Positions 8,782 to 17,911 of a stretch of DNA of 64,000 nucleotides are shown here, piece by piece. A program made the translations under genes and the position numbers. The DNA is from JAXGXJ01 sp040772905 (lineage in GTDB: Bacteria > Actinomycetota > Thermoleophilia > RBG-16-64-13): contig JAXGXJ010000011.1 in assembly GCA_040772905.1 (NCBI GenBank), positions 32,959-96,958 of the forward strand. Reading direction: 5' to 3'. The notes below the pieces were generated by a model. The model ran no database searches. It saw nothing but the letters and a program-made list of their open reading frames with translations, and was not told where the DNA came from. Positions within the stretch are counted from its first letter, which is position 1, and every line of letters begins with the position of its first letter.

Positions 8782-9042
8782 CTAGAGCTTGGCGAGCAGC
8801 CGAGCCACCGTCGACTTCTTGCGCGCCGCGTTGTTGCTGTGGATAGCGTTCTTGGCGGCGGCCTTGTCGATGGTGGAGGTCAGCTTCTTGGCTGTCTGAG
8901 CAGCGGTGTCGGCGTCGCCGGCGGTGACGGAGTCTTTGAGGCGCCGGAAGTGCGTCTTGATGGACGACTTGTAGCGCAGGTTCTCCAGCCGCTGACGCTG
9001 TGCGATACGCACCCGTTTACGCTGCTGCTTCGTATTAGCCAA
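8782..9042 (-). CDS. rpsT: 30S ribosomal protein bS20
   Basis: This 86-residue, strongly basic protein begins MANTKQQRKRVRIAQRQRL, typical of bS20, and matches the family length of about 85-90. It binds 16S rRNA early in small-subunit assembly. Translation starts at TTG (9042) preceded by GGGAGG about 8 nt upstream; rpsT also uses a rare start codon in Escherichia coli, where weak initiation allows feedback control, and the same could hold here. It is convergent with holA, divergent from murJ, and has its own terminator. Confidence 0.96.
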   Translation of the reverse strand: MANTKQQRKRVRIAQRQRLENLRYKSSIKTHFRRLKDSVTAGDADTAAQTAKKLTSTIDKAAAKNAIHSNNAARKKSTVARLLAKL

Positions 9043-9082
9043 TCTTCGGTCCTCCCGTCTTCCCTTCGAAGTCGGCGCAGTT

Positions 9083-9088
9083 TAGCAT
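9083..9088 (+). promoter_or_regulatory. Putative -10 box of a leaderless murJ promoter
   Basis: TAGCAT lies 11 nt before the murJ ATG, in the 57-nt gap between divergent rpsT and murJ. No Shine-Dalgarno sequence precedes murJ. Transcription would begin at or within a few nucleotides of the start codon. The -35 region is not convincing. Confidence 0.4.
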
Positions 9089-9099
9089 AGCCCTCGCAC

Positions 9100-10794
9100 A
9101 TGGGCAACGATACCAAGAGACGACTTGCGGTCGCGGCCGCCTTCCTGGTGCTGGCGACCGCCGGCTCGCGGGTGCTCGGCCTGGTGCGCGAGATCATCAT
9201 GGTGAGCTATCTGGGCCTCGGCCCCGACATGGGTGCGTTCACCGTCGCCCAGAAGGTGCCAAACCTGGTGCGCACCTTGCTGGCCGACACCGCTCTCTCG
9301 GCGGCTTTCATCCCGGTCTTCTCTGGGCTCTTGGAGAAGGAACGGCGTCGTGCGGCCTGGCAGGTGGCGTTCACGGTCACTGTGTTCGCCACCGTGGCCC
9401 TGGGCGTCATCACCGCCCTGGGGATGATCTTCGCGCCCGAAGTCATCGGGTTGGTGGCTCCCACGTGGGGGAGCGACCATCCCGATCTGGTGCCGTGGAC
9501 GGTGTCTCTCATGCGCATCATGTTCCCGACCGTGCTCATCCTCGGCATCGCCGGCATCTTCATGGGCATCCTGAACTCCTACAACCACTTCGCCATGCCC
9601 GCGATCGCTCCCATCGTGTGGAACGTGATCATCATAGGGGTGACGGTGGCCTTCGCTCAAGGCTACGGTTTCAAGGCTCTGGCCTGGGGTTTCCTGTTGG
9701 GTACGGTGGCCGAACTCCTGCTGCAGGTGCCGTCGGTGCTCAAGCGACGGTGGCGGCGGGGAGTCGATCCGCCCGACCCGGAGCCGGAGGCTGTACCCGC
9801 GACGGCGTCGGCGGCGGTCGAGGCCGCGTCGAGCGCCTCTCCCTGGCGGATGGCCTGGCGCAGCCCGGAGGTACGGCGGGTCGGAGCGCTCTTGGGGCCG
9901 GTGATCATCAGCCTGGGCATCATCAACTTCAACTCGTTCATCGGCACCATCGTGGCCACCTTGATAAGTCCCGAGGCGCCTGCGTATATCGACAAGGCAT
10001 TCCGCCTCTTCCAGCTCCCGCAGGGTATGTTCGCCATCGCCATCGGCACGGTGTTGTTTCCGGCGCTGTCGCGTCACGGCGCCGCGCAACGGATGGAGGA
10101 GTTCCGCTCCGACCTCTCGCTGGGCATCCGCCAGATCTTCTTCGTGACGCTGCCCTTCGCGGCCTTCTTCTCAATCCTCTCCGTGCCTACCATCCGCCTC
10201 ATCTATGAGCACGGCGCCGCCTACCGTGACGAGGCGGCCGTGACGGGGGTAGCCGTATCGCTGCTCTTCTTCAGTGTGGGGATGGCGTTCGTCAGTGTGA
10301 ACACCCTGCTCAACCGCGCTTTCTACAGCCTTCAGAAGGCCTGGGTACCGCTCATCATGGGGGCCGTGAACCTGGCCGTGAACGCCGGCCTCATGATGCT
10401 GCTCTACAAGCCTATGGGCGTGGGCGGCATCACGCTGTCGACATCGGTGGTGAGTCTCATCAACTTCTTCGGGCTGATGGTGCTGCTGGGCCCGCGCATC
10501 GGTGGAGTGGACGCGCGCCGGGTGGCGTGGTCGGCGGGACGCTCCATCGTGGCACTCATCCCGCTGGCGGCGGTGGCCTACGGAGTGTGGTGGGGACTCG
10601 ACGCAGTCCTCGGTCGCAGCTTGTGGGCGCAGATCGTAGCCGTGGTGCTGGCCTACGGTGCCGGTGGCATCGCCTACCTGCTGGCGGCGTGGGCTCTGCG
10701 CATGTCTGAACTGCAGGAACTCGTGGGACTCGTGCGCCGGCGGCGTGGCCGGCGTGGCTCCGGCGAAATCGACGCCGGCGGGATCGGAGACTGA
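9100..10794 (+). CDS. murJ: Lipid II flippase MurJ (MviN family)
   Basis: This 564-residue membrane protein of the MOP exporter superfamily moves lipid II across the cytoplasmic membrane for peptidoglycan synthesis. The N-terminus contains the family pattern ATAGSRVLGLVREIIMVSYLG, and about 14 hydrophobic segments can be traced. The region FFVTLPFAAFFSILSVPTIRLIYEHG (around residues 347-372) is typical of MviN. A charged, Ala-rich cytoplasmic loop (about 215-250) is longer than usual. The ATG at 9100 has no Shine-Dalgarno sequence and a -10-like box 11 nt upstream. There is no fused pseudokinase domain like that of mycobacterial MviN. The GNAT gene follows closely on the same strand. Confidence 0.94.
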   Translation: MGNDTKRRLAVAAAFLVLATAGSRVLGLVREIIMVSYLGLGPDMGAFTVAQKVPNLVRTLLADTALSAAFIPVFSGLLEKERRRAAWQVAFTVTVFATVALGVITALGMIFAPEVIGLVAPTWGSDHPDLVPWTVSLMRIMFPTVLILGIAGIFMGILNSYNHFAMPAIAPIVWNVIIIGVTVAFAQGYGFKALAWGFLLGTVAELLLQVPSVLKRRWRRGVDPPDPEPEAVPATASAAVEAASSASPWRMAWRSPEVRRVGALLGPVIISLGIINFNSFIGTIVATLISPEAPAYIDKAFRLFQLPQGMFAIAIGTVLFPALSRHGAAQRMEEFRSDLSLGIRQIFFVTLPFAAFFSILSVPTIRLIYEHGAAYRDEAAVTGVAVSLLFFSVGMAFVSVNTLLNRAFYSLQKAWVPLIMGAVNLAVNAGLMMLLYKPMGVGGITLSTSVVSLINFFGLMVLLGPRIGGVDARRVAWSAGRSIVALIPLAAVAYGVWWGLDAVLGRSLWAQIVAVVLAYGAGGIAYLLAAWALRMSELQELVGLVRRRRGRRGSGEIDAGGIGD

Positions 10795-10834
10795 GCGCAT
10801 CGTGGCGGGCAGACGGGAGAGGGCGGAGCCACCC

Positions 10835-11368
10835 GTGCGTCTGGCGACGTTCACGCATGATGACTTCACCGACCTCATCGAAGCGGTGGAGGATGCCCGC
10901 TGTCTGCTGCAGTGGGCGGGGCCGGAGTATCGCTATCCCTTGAACGAGACCCAGCTGGAGCGGACCCTGCGCCAGGGACAGGGGCCTCTGGCCTCTCTGC
11001 TGGCGTACAAGGCGGTACTGACCGACACCGGCGAGACGGTGGGGCACGCGCAGCTCATGGGTATCGACCGCGTCACTTCCACCGCGACGCTGGGCCGCGT
11101 GCTCGTCTTCCCGGCGTGGCGCGGGCGAGGGCTGGGACGAGCCCTGGTGCGCCTGGTCCTGGGGGAGGCCTTCGACCATCTTGGTCTGGAGTTGGTCATC
11201 CTGCACGTGTTCGCGTTCAACCGGCCGGCGGTGGCCACGTACCGTGGGGTGGGCTTCACGGTCCGACCGGGTGGGCCGGGCGTGCGCATGTACGAGGGCG
11301 AAGTCTGGGAGGTCCTGCGCATGGGTCTCACCCGAGAGGAGTGGTCGCGGTCGCTCAAGAGCGGGTGA
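10835..11368 (+). CDS. GNAT family N-acetyltransferase
   Basis: This protein of about 177 residues has the GNAT fold, with the acetyl-CoA motif A visible as LVFPAWRGRGLGRALVRLVLG and motif B as ELVILHVFAFNRPAVATYRGVGF. The C-terminal part reads like RimI/RimJ-type enzymes. The open frame begins inside murJ. GTG 10835 is preferred because GGAG lies 6 nt upstream; GTG 10802 is an alternative adding 11 residues. Substrate (protein N-terminus, side chain, or small molecule) cannot be assigned. It converges on the deacetylase-like gene, so an acetylation/deacetylation pair is possible but not shown. Confidence 0.85.
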   Translation: MRLATFTHDDFTDLIEAVEDARCLLQWAGPEYRYPLNETQLERTLRQGQGPLASLLAYKAVLTDTGETVGHAQLMGIDRVTSTATLGRVLVFPAWRGRGLGRALVRLVLGEAFDHLGLELVILHVFAFNRPAVATYRGVGFTVRPGGPGVRMYEGEVWEVLRMGLTREEWSRSLKSG

Positions 11369-11416
11369 CGGCCGGCCGGTGGCCGGACGGTGGGCGGAGC
11401 CGCAGCAGGCGCGAGG

Positions 11417-12331
11417 TCAGTCGACCGCCGCGGCGATGGTGAGACGATGCAGGGCCACGAGGCCGGCTCTGTCGAGACCGCTGCCGAGGTAGCCACCGGC
11501 GAGGACGAAGGCTATCGGGACTCCCTGGACCCGCGCCCAGTCGAATACCATCCGCTCCCGTGCCGCCAGGATTTCCGCTGTGATGCCGGCTAGACCGCCC
11601 GGTGAACCTTGATGCGGGTCCATACCGGCGTTGTAGAGGCAGAGGGGGCGGCCCGGCCCGTCTGGCCGGTCCGGGTGGTAGCGCGCGGCCTCGTCGAGGC
11701 CGCGCGCGATCTCGTGCAGATAGTCGTCGCCGCGCTGCACCAGGCTGAACCACAGCCGCCCCTCGCTGCGCTCGCGCAACGCGTCGGGGTAGTAGTCGAA
11801 GCTGTTGACGGCCACGTCCACCTGGCGGATGCGTTCGTCCTCTGCGACGAGCGAGGCGGTGCCGCCCCCGCAATGCGCGTCGAAGTCCAGGATGAGCACC
11901 GACGAAGCCCCCGCAGCCAAGGCTTCCCGGGCGGCGATCACCAGGCCGTTGAAGGTGCAGTACCCGGCCCCGATGTCCCGGCGCGCGTGATGCAGCCCAC
12001 TCGACAGCGAGCCGGCGACTCCCCTCTGGAGGGCGCTAAGCGCGGCCGCCACGGCACCACCGTTCGAGGAGAGCACCATCGGCCACAGACCCGGGTCCCA
12101 CGTGAAGCCCTGCGACTCGGCAAGGTGGCGGGGCGCGCCATCCCGGATCGCGCGGATGTACTCAGGATCGTGTACCTGCGCCACCTGTTCCCACGTGATC
12201 GGCTGCGGCTCCACGAGGTCCACCCCCCCGATAGGGTCGGCCAAGAGTGAGTCCGCCACCCAAGCGGCTTTGCGCGTGGTCTCGAAAGAGTAGGCAGAGC
12301 CTGTGTACTCGGGGCTGTAGTAGAGCTCCAC
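11417..12331 (-). CDS. Histone deacetylase superfamily protein
   Basis: This 304-residue zinc-dependent deacetylase belongs to the HDAC/acetoin-utilization/acetylpolyamine amidohydrolase superfamily. The active-site His pair is at residues 114-115 (GLHHARRDIGAGYCTFNG), and the zinc-site motif DFDAHCGGGT is at about 149-158, with Asp151 and His153 the expected ligands. A later YNAGMDPHQG supplies another conserved Asp. Bacterial members remove acyl groups from lysines, polyamines or related amides. It is 15 nt downstream of an SDR gene on the same strand, so the two probably form an operon, and it faces a GNAT gene. The substrate is not inferable. Confidence 0.9.
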   Translation of the reverse strand: MELYYSPEYTGSAYSFETTRKAAWVADSLLADPIGGVDLVEPQPITWEQVAQVHDPEYIRAIRDGAPRHLAESQGFTWDPGLWPMVLSSNGGAVAAALSALQRGVAGSLSSGLHHARRDIGAGYCTFNGLVIAAREALAAGASSVLILDFDAHCGGGTASLVAEDERIRQVDVAVNSFDYYPDALRERSEGRLWFSLVQRGDDYLHEIARGLDEAARYHPDRPDGPGRPLCLYNAGMDPHQGSPGGLAGITAEILAARERMVFDWARVQGVPIAFVLAGGYLGSGLDRAGLVALHRLTIAAAVD

Positions 12332-12346
12332 TCACACTCCTCAAGC

Positions 12347-13126
12347 TCAGAACGCGCTGGGGAACAGGCCTCCGTCCATGAGGATGTTCTGGCCGGTCAC
12401 GTAACTCGCGTGACTGCTGCAGAGGAAGGCGCACATGTGCCCGAACTCGGATACGTCGCCGAAGCGTTTCGCCGGGACGGACGCCTCCCACTGGCGCGCG
12501 ATGTCGTCTGCAGAGGAACCCGTGCGCTCAGCCGAAGCCACGAACCCTGCCCGCAGGCGCTCGGTGTCGAAGTAGCCGGGCAGTAGGTTGTTGATGGTGA
12601 CGTTCTTGTGGGCCACGGAGCGCGCCACGCCGGCCACGAACCCGGTGAGGCCGGCGCGGGCGCCACTCGAGAGGTCCAGTCCGGGCAGAGGCATCTTGAC
12701 GCCGATGGAGGTGATGTTGACGATGCGCCCGAATCCCCTGGTCGTCATCCCGTCGATGACCGCCTGGATGAGTTCGATGGGCGTGATCATGTTCATCCTC
12801 ACGCCGTCCATGAGCGCGTCGTGGTCGAGGGCGCGGAAATCGCGAAAGGGGGGACCGCTGTTGTTGTTGACCAGGATGTCGGGCTCCGGACAGGCGGTCA
12901 ATAGGGCTGACCGGCCGTCAGGGGTGCCCACGTCTGCAGCCACCGGGGTCACGTCGACTCCCGTGGTCCGCCGGATGTGATCCGCCGTCGCCTCGAGGAC
13001 CTCCGCGTCTCGACCGTTGATGATCAGCGCTACGCCGGCCTCAGCCAGCGCCTGTGCACAGGCGCGCCCGAGCCCCCGGCTGGACGCGCAGACGATGGCC
13101 TTTCTACCGCGGATGCCTAGATCCAT
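12347..13126 (-). CDS. SDR family oxidoreductase with atypical active site
   Basis: This 259-residue Rossmann-fold protein belongs to the short-chain dehydrogenase/reductase superfamily. The nucleotide-binding turn is CASSRGLGRACA instead of TGxxxGxG, the strand-4 motif is NNNSG, and the catalytic Ser lies in NITSIG. The usual YxxxK is not present; the aligned segment reads LSSGARAGL, so both Tyr and Lys are replaced. I recall a group of SDR proteins with a similar LSxGARxGL motif, so this may be a family trait rather than a mutation. It is first gene of a likely two-gene operon with the deacetylase-like protein. Catalytic activity and substrate are uncertain. Confidence 0.85.
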   Translation of the reverse strand: MDLGIRGRKAIVCASSRGLGRACAQALAEAGVALIINGRDAEVLEATADHIRRTTGVDVTPVAADVGTPDGRSALLTACPEPDILVNNNSGPPFRDFRALDHDALMDGVRMNMITPIELIQAVIDGMTTRGFGRIVNITSIGVKMPLPGLDLSSGARAGLTGFVAGVARSVAHKNVTINNLLPGYFDTERLRAGFVASAERTGSSADDIARQWEASVPAKRFGDVSEFGHMCAFLCSSHASYVTGQNILMDGGLFPSAF

Positions 13127-13382
13127 GTCCGCCTCCGATGAATACTCTTCGCTGCGCAGGTCTGTTGACGGCGCGCCACACGCCTTAGGCCCATGCGTGC
13201 TCTAACGATACCGCCGACGGTCGGGAGTGACACTCCGGTGCCGGCTCCGACGTCGCCCCGTTCAGCTGCAGCCGGGGCGATCCGGCACTTCAACCCACGG
13301 CACGCCGACGCCTTCGGTGCCACCGACGATCTGAGGGTGACACCAGCAGCTCCCGCACCCGTCCCAGTCCGCCCCTTTCCGC

Positions 13383-13388
13383 TAGAAT
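13383..13388 (+). promoter_or_regulatory. Putative -10 box of a leaderless lepA promoter
   Basis: TAGAAT lies 10 nt before the lepA ATG with no Shine-Dalgarno sequence between them. It sits in a 272-nt intergenic region (13127-13398) in which I see no gene or other structured element. Confidence 0.45.
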
Positions 13389-13398
13389 ACTTCCCCTC

Positions 13399-15219
13399 AT
13401 GGGACGCTTCGACCACATCCGCAACTTCTCCATCATCGCCCATATCGATCATGGGAAATCGACGCTGGCCGACCGCATCCTGCAGATCACCAACACGGTG
13501 GCCGAGCGCGAGATGCGCGAGCAGATGCTCGACCGCATGGACTTGGAGCGCGAGCGGGGCATCACCATCAAGGCTCAGGCCGTGCGCATCTACTACAAAG
13601 CCGAGGATGGGCACGAGTATCAATTCAACCTCATCGACACGCCGGGGCACGTGGACTTCACCTACGAGGTGTCGCGCAGCCTGGCCGCCTGCGAAGGCGC
13701 CATCCTGGTGGTGGACGCCACACAGGGGGTGGAGGCGCAGACGCTGGCCAATACCCTGCTGGCGCTGGAGAACGACCTCGAGATCATCCCTGTGCTCAAC
13801 AAGATCGACCTGCCCGGTGCCGAGCCCGAGAAACGGGCCGAGGAGATCGCTCAGGTCATAGGCTGCGCGCGGGCCGACATCCTGCAGATCTCGGCCAAGA
13901 CAGGCGAGGGCGTGCCGGCGGTGTTGGAGGCGGTGGTCAACCGCATCCCGCCCCCACAGGGAGACTTGGAGGCCTCACCACGGGCGCTCATCTTCGATTC
14001 GGTGTACGACCAGTATCGGGGTGTGGTGGCCTTCGTGCGTGTGCGCGACGGCCGCTTCCGCAAAGACGACGCTCTCCTCGCCATGGCTACGCAGCGGCGC
14101 AGCGAGATCGAGGAAGTGGGCATCTTCAGCCCCGACATGCTCAAGACCGACGTGCTGAGCGCGGGTGAGGTGGGTTACATCATTCCCGGCATCAAAGAAG
14201 TAGCCGACCTGCGCGTGGGTGACACGCTCACCAGCGCCCGCAGGCCGGCGGCCGAGCCGCTGCCCGGCTATCGTGAGATCACGCCCATGGTGTTCTGCGG
14301 GCTGTTCCCTATCGACGGCGAGGACTATCCCGACCTGCGCGACGCCTTGGAGAAGCTCAAGCTCAACGACGCTTCTCTGTTCTACGAACCGGAGACGTCC
14401 AAAGCGCTCGGTTTCGGCTTCCGCTGCGGCTTCTTGGGTCTGCTCCACATGGAGATCATCCGCGAACGTCTGGAGCGCGAGTTCGGGCTCGACCTGTTGG
14501 CCACCACGCCCAATGTGCGCTACGAGATCCAGATGGTCACCGGCGAGGTGCTCTCCATCAGCAATCCCGTTGACTTTCCCGAATCCGGCTCCATCCAGGA
14601 GGTGCGGGAGCCCTACATCTCCGCCAGCATACTGGTCCCGGCCGAGTTCGTGGGCCCGGTCATGGAGTTGTGCAACGACAAGCGCGGGCGCTTCATGCAT
14701 ATGGAATATCTCACCTCTGAGCGCGTGCGTCTGGAATACGACCTGCCTTTGGCCGAGATCGTGCTCGACTTCTTCGACCTTCTCAAGACTCGCAGCCGGG
14801 GCTACGCCAGCTTGGATTACGAACTCAAGGATTACGAACCGGGTGACCTGGTGCGGCTCGACATCCGCATCGCCGGCGACATCGTGGATGCACTGAGCCT
14901 CATCGTGCACGAGGATCGGGCCTACGCCATCGGGCGGGGTCTGGCCGAGCGCCTGCGCAAGCAGATCCCCCGGCAGATGTTCGAGGTGGCCATCCAGGCG
15001 GCGGTGGGCAGCCGCATCATCGCCCGCGAGACGGTGGCTCCGCTGCGCAAGGACGTGCTGGCCAAGTGCTACGGCGGCGACATCACCCGCAAGCGGAAGC
15101 TGCTGGAGAAGCAGAAGGCGGGTAAGAAACGCATGAAGATGGTGGGAACGGTGGAGATACCGCAGGAGGCATTCTTGGCCGTACTCGATCTCGGTGGACC
15201 CAAGGAGGCCAAGAAGTGA
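13399..15219 (+). CDS. lepA: Elongation factor 4 (LepA)
   Basis: This 606-residue translational GTPase matches the usual LepA length of about 600. The GTPase domain shows the P-loop AHIDHGKSTL, DTPGHVDF and NKIDLPGA. Domains II, III and V follow, and the LepA-specific C-terminal domain ends with CYGGDITRKRKLLEKQKAGKKRMK, which inserts toward the peptidyl-transferase centre. LepA binds ribosomes and helps initiation or recovery under ionic stress. It is the first gene of a plus-strand run through prmA and rnr. The ATG has no Shine-Dalgarno sequence. Its stop overlaps the following GTG start by 4 nt. Confidence 0.97.
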   Translation: MGRFDHIRNFSIIAHIDHGKSTLADRILQITNTVAEREMREQMLDRMDLERERGITIKAQAVRIYYKAEDGHEYQFNLIDTPGHVDFTYEVSRSLAACEGAILVVDATQGVEAQTLANTLLALENDLEIIPVLNKIDLPGAEPEKRAEEIAQVIGCARADILQISAKTGEGVPAVLEAVVNRIPPPQGDLEASPRALIFDSVYDQYRGVVAFVRVRDGRFRKDDALLAMATQRRSEIEEVGIFSPDMLKTDVLSAGEVGYIIPGIKEVADLRVGDTLTSARRPAAEPLPGYREITPMVFCGLFPIDGEDYPDLRDALEKLKLNDASLFYEPETSKALGFGFRCGFLGLLHMEIIRERLEREFGLDLLATTPNVRYEIQMVTGEVLSISNPVDFPESGSIQEVREPYISASILVPAEFVGPVMELCNDKRGRFMHMEYLTSERVRLEYDLPLAEIVLDFFDLLKTRSRGYASLDYELKDYEPGDLVRLDIRIAGDIVDALSLIVHEDRAYAIGRGLAERLRKQIPRQMFEVAIQAAVGSRIIARETVAPLRKDVLAKCYGGDITRKRKLLEKQKAGKKRMKMVGTVEIPQEAFLAVLDLGGPKEAKK

Positions 15220-15557
15220 CCCCCGAGTACATCGTGCTCGGCGTGCTGCTGGTGATCATGGGCCTTGTCCAGACTTGGCTGCGGCATGGGCCGGGTGGCC
15301 GTGCCCTGCGCTCGGGGCAGCGCGATGTCGGCGATCTCTCGGGCGGGACCGACGAAACCGGGACCGGCGTCGGTCGAGGTACTCAGGAGCTCGAGGATGA
15401 GGGGTACGGAGCGGACGGGCGTCTGAAGCAGGTGGATGTCACCGCCGGCGGCCGCGTGCGCAGCGGTCGCGTGTGGGAGGGCTGGACCGCCATCATGGGC
15501 GGAGTGGGCGTCATCCTGGGCATCGTCTTGATCGTCCTGGGGGTACTGGGACGGTAG
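15216..15557 (+). CDS. Small membrane protein of unknown function
   Basis: This 113-residue protein has two hydrophobic segments, one at the N-terminus (about residues 5-20) and one at the C-terminus (about 92-111), with a polar Gly/Asp-rich middle. The GTG start overlaps the lepA stop (GTGA), implying translational coupling. I do not recognise a family. Small two-helix proteins are often subunits or adaptors, but nothing in the sequence says so here. It is retained as real because of coupling and the well-formed membrane segments. Confidence 0.6.
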   Translation: MTPEYIVLGVLLVIMGLVQTWLRHGPGGRALRSGQRDVGDLSGGTDETGTGVGRGTQELEDEGYGADGRLKQVDVTAGGRVRSGRVWEGWTAIMGGVGVILGIVLIVLGVLGR

Positions 15558-15658
15558 GGCAGGTGTCCGGTCGGCCGCGAGGTCCGGCGCGACGGCGGAT
15601 TCGGCGGCTGCGCAGGCGACCGGGTCGGCGCCCCGCGGGAATCTGGGGCCAATGAGTC

Positions 15659-16852
15659 ATGAGGCATCTCTACGCACACATCCCCTTCTGCCGCTCGCGC
15701 TGTAGCTACTGTGATTTCGCCGCCGAGGCCTTGGGGCCGCATCTGCGTGCAGGACGAGTGGCTGCATACCTCACGGCGTTGCGTACGGAACTCGATCGGC
15801 ACCTGGAGCTGTTGACCTTGCCGCTCGAGACCATCTATGTGGGGGGCGGCACGCCCACGGCGCTGCCGCACGACGGCCTGCTGGAGTTGGTGACCCACCT
15901 GGCCTCTCTGCAAAGGAGGCCTTCGGATGACGAGCCCGACAGCGCCGCTGCTGTCGCCGCCGCCGTCTCCGGAGCGGTCCCTCGGCTGGGCCCGGGAGCG
16001 CGTCCGGAGTTCACGCTGGAGGCCAATCCCGGCACTATCGACGCTACCTTGTTGGCCGCGCTGGCCGAGGCGGGCGTGACGAGGCTGTCGCTGGGCGTGC
16101 AGTCCTTCTCCCCGGCACTGCGGGCCGCGCTGGGCCGCCGGGTGACACAGGACGAGATCGACTCCGCGCTGGCCGCCATACATACCGTGGACTGGCGGGA
16201 GTGGAACCTGGACCTCGTGTTCGGCATACCTGGGCAGGACTGGGCTGCAGCCGTCGCTGACCTCGAGGCCGCCGTGAGCGCGTCGCCGGCCCACATCTCG
16301 TTGTATGACCTTACCTACACACCGGATTACGCTGCTGCCGTGGATCGCCGGTCGGGGGCGGCCGCCCGCGGGGCGGCCGCCGCCTTCTCCGAGGAGCACT
16401 ACGCGATCGCGGTCCGGTTTCTGGAGACGGCCGGGTACCGGCGCTACGAGGTCTCCAACTTCGCTCTTCCCGGACACGAATGCCGGCACAATCTGGCCTA
16501 TTGGCAGGGGGAAGACTACGTGGGCCTGGGAGCGGCGGCGGTCTCCACGTACGGAAGGCGGCGTCGCACCAACCCGGCCACCGTGTCGGCGTACCTGGAA
16601 GGGGAGCCACCCGAAGAGGAGCATCTCAGCGATGTCACGCGCACGTGGGAGCGCGCCATGTTGGGTCTCCGCACGGCCGAAGGCGTCGACGAGTCTGATG
16701 TCGCTCAAGCGCTCGACCAAGGGGCCATCGAGCGGCTCCTGGCTCAAGGGTGTCTAGAGAGGTGCTGTGGTAAACTGCGCGTGAATCCAGGGTTTATGGA
16801 CGTCAACAGCAGTGTGTTGGCGGCCCTTCTGGTGACTCCTTATGGTGACTGA
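15659..16852 (+). CDS. hemW: HemW-like radical SAM protein
   Basis: This 397-residue radical SAM enzyme-like protein has its 4Fe-4S cluster motif CRSRCSYC at residues 11-18, within HIPFCRSRCSYCDF, diagnostic of the HemN/HemW family. The S-adenosylmethionine-binding stretch YVGGGTPTAL and the later LSLGVQSF are present, and the C-terminal HemN winged-helix region is recognisable. Family members once called oxygen-independent coproporphyrinogen III oxidase-like are mostly HemW heme chaperones, and the lepA-hemW-hrcA-dnaJ order supports HemW. No further heme genes are in the window. An insert of about 35 residues (near 85-120) is Ala/Ser-rich. Confidence 0.88.
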   Translation: MRHLYAHIPFCRSRCSYCDFAAEALGPHLRAGRVAAYLTALRTELDRHLELLTLPLETIYVGGGTPTALPHDGLLELVTHLASLQRRPSDDEPDSAAAVAAAVSGAVPRLGPGARPEFTLEANPGTIDATLLAALAEAGVTRLSLGVQSFSPALRAALGRRVTQDEIDSALAAIHTVDWREWNLDLVFGIPGQDWAAAVADLEAAVSASPAHISLYDLTYTPDYAAAVDRRSGAAARGAAAAFSEEHYAIAVRFLETAGYRRYEVSNFALPGHECRHNLAYWQGEDYVGLGAAAVSTYGRRRRTNPATVSAYLEGEPPEEEHLSDVTRTWERAMLGLRTAEGVDESDVAQALDQGAIERLLAQGCLERCCGKLRVNPGFMDVNSSVLAALLVTPYGD

Positions 16853-16870
16853 GCTCTACAGTCGCAGGCG

Positions 16871-17911
16871 ATGGCACTCACAGAAAGACAACGCACCATC
16901 CTGAACGCAGTCACCGAGCGCTACATCGGCTCGGGCTGCCCCGTGCCCTCCAAAGAACTGGCCGGGGCGGCAGGACTCAAGGTGTCGTCGTCCACGGTGC
17001 GGAACGAACTCGCGGTGTTGGAGGACAAGGGGTACCTCACGCATCCCCATACCTCGGCCGGTCGCATCCCCACCGACCTGGGCTACCGCGAGTACGTGGA
17101 TCAACTCATCAGCGGCGCAGTCCGCCCGGGCCGCCCTGCGCACGGCGCACTCCCCGCCATAGTTCACCAGGACCTGGCGGGGGAGATCGACATCGCACTG
17201 CAGCGCGCCACTGAGGCCATGTCTCGGGCCACCAACCTGCTGGCTTTGGCTTTGGCTCCGCGCATGAGCGGAGCTCGTCTCTGCCACGTGGAGCTGCTCA
17301 CCCTGCATCCACACGAGCTCATGTACGTGTTCATCGTGTCCACGGGAAACGTCATGAAGGGCGTCATCGAATGGTCGGGACCCATCGATCCCGGGCTGGT
17401 GGAATGGGCGCGCACCTACCTGAACGAGACCCTGAACGACCACGCGCTCACCACGCGGCTCATCCGGCGCTCGCTCGAGAACCCCGAGTTGAGTGTCAGC
17501 GAGTCGGAGTTCCTGCGCGGGCTGGCCCCGGCGTTCGAGCGACTGGTGGACGAGCAGGAGACGGAGGAGATGTTCGTGGGCGGCACGTCGCGCCTGCTGG
17601 CCGAGCCGCGACTGCAGGATGTGGGCTCCTTGCGCGAACTGCTGCAGTTGTTGGAGGAGCGCTTCCTGCTGTTGCGGGTCCTTCGTACCGCCCTGGGCAG
17701 CGGCACGGTGGTGGTGCGCATCGGCAGCGAGCATGAGGCCACCGCGCTGCAGCCCTTCTCGGTGGTCGCCGCCAGCTACGGTCTTCCCCAGCGTCGCCTG
17801 GGGACGGTGAGCCTGGTCGGACCCACCCGCATGGATTACGAGACCGCCATCGCCACGGTGCGCGAGACGGCTCAGTTGTTGTCTGGACTGGTCGGAGAGC
17901 GATACGAATGA
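16871..17911 (+). CDS. hrcA: Heat-inducible transcription repressor HrcA
   Basis: This 346-residue repressor has an N-terminal winged helix (about residues 1-75, LTERQRTILNAVTERYIG and VSSSTVRNELAVLE) and a C-terminal GAF-like dimerisation domain typical of HrcA, which binds CIRCE operators upstream of chaperone genes. It overlaps dnaJ by 4 nt. I looked for a CIRCE inverted repeat in the hemW-hrcA gap and near the start and did not see one, so autoregulation at this site is not supported. Its targets (groESL or dnaK) are outside the window. Confidence 0.95.
   Translation: MALTERQRTILNAVTERYIGSGCPVPSKELAGAAGLKVSSSTVRNELAVLEDKGYLTHPHTSAGRIPTDLGYREYVDQLISGAVRPGRPAHGALPAIVHQDLAGEIDIALQRATEAMSRATNLLALALAPRMSGARLCHVELLTLHPHELMYVFIVSTGNVMKGVIEWSGPIDPGLVEWARTYLNETLNDHALTTRLIRRSLENPELSVSESEFLRGLAPAFERLVDEQETEEMFVGGTSRLLAEPRLQDVGSLRELLQLLEERFLLLRVLRTALGSGTVVVRIGSEHEATALQPFSVVAASYGLPQRRLGTVSLVGPTRMDYETAIATVRETAQLLSGLVGERYE

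Noticed and set aside
12347..13126. SDR as a broken gene because YxxxK is missing
   Set aside because: The rest of the fold is intact and the motif LSxGARxGL seems typical of a subfamily, so it is listed as an intact gene.
16853..16871. CIRCE operator upstream of hrcA
   Set aside because: Only a lone GGCACTC-like half is present; no matching inverted half at a 9-nt spacing.
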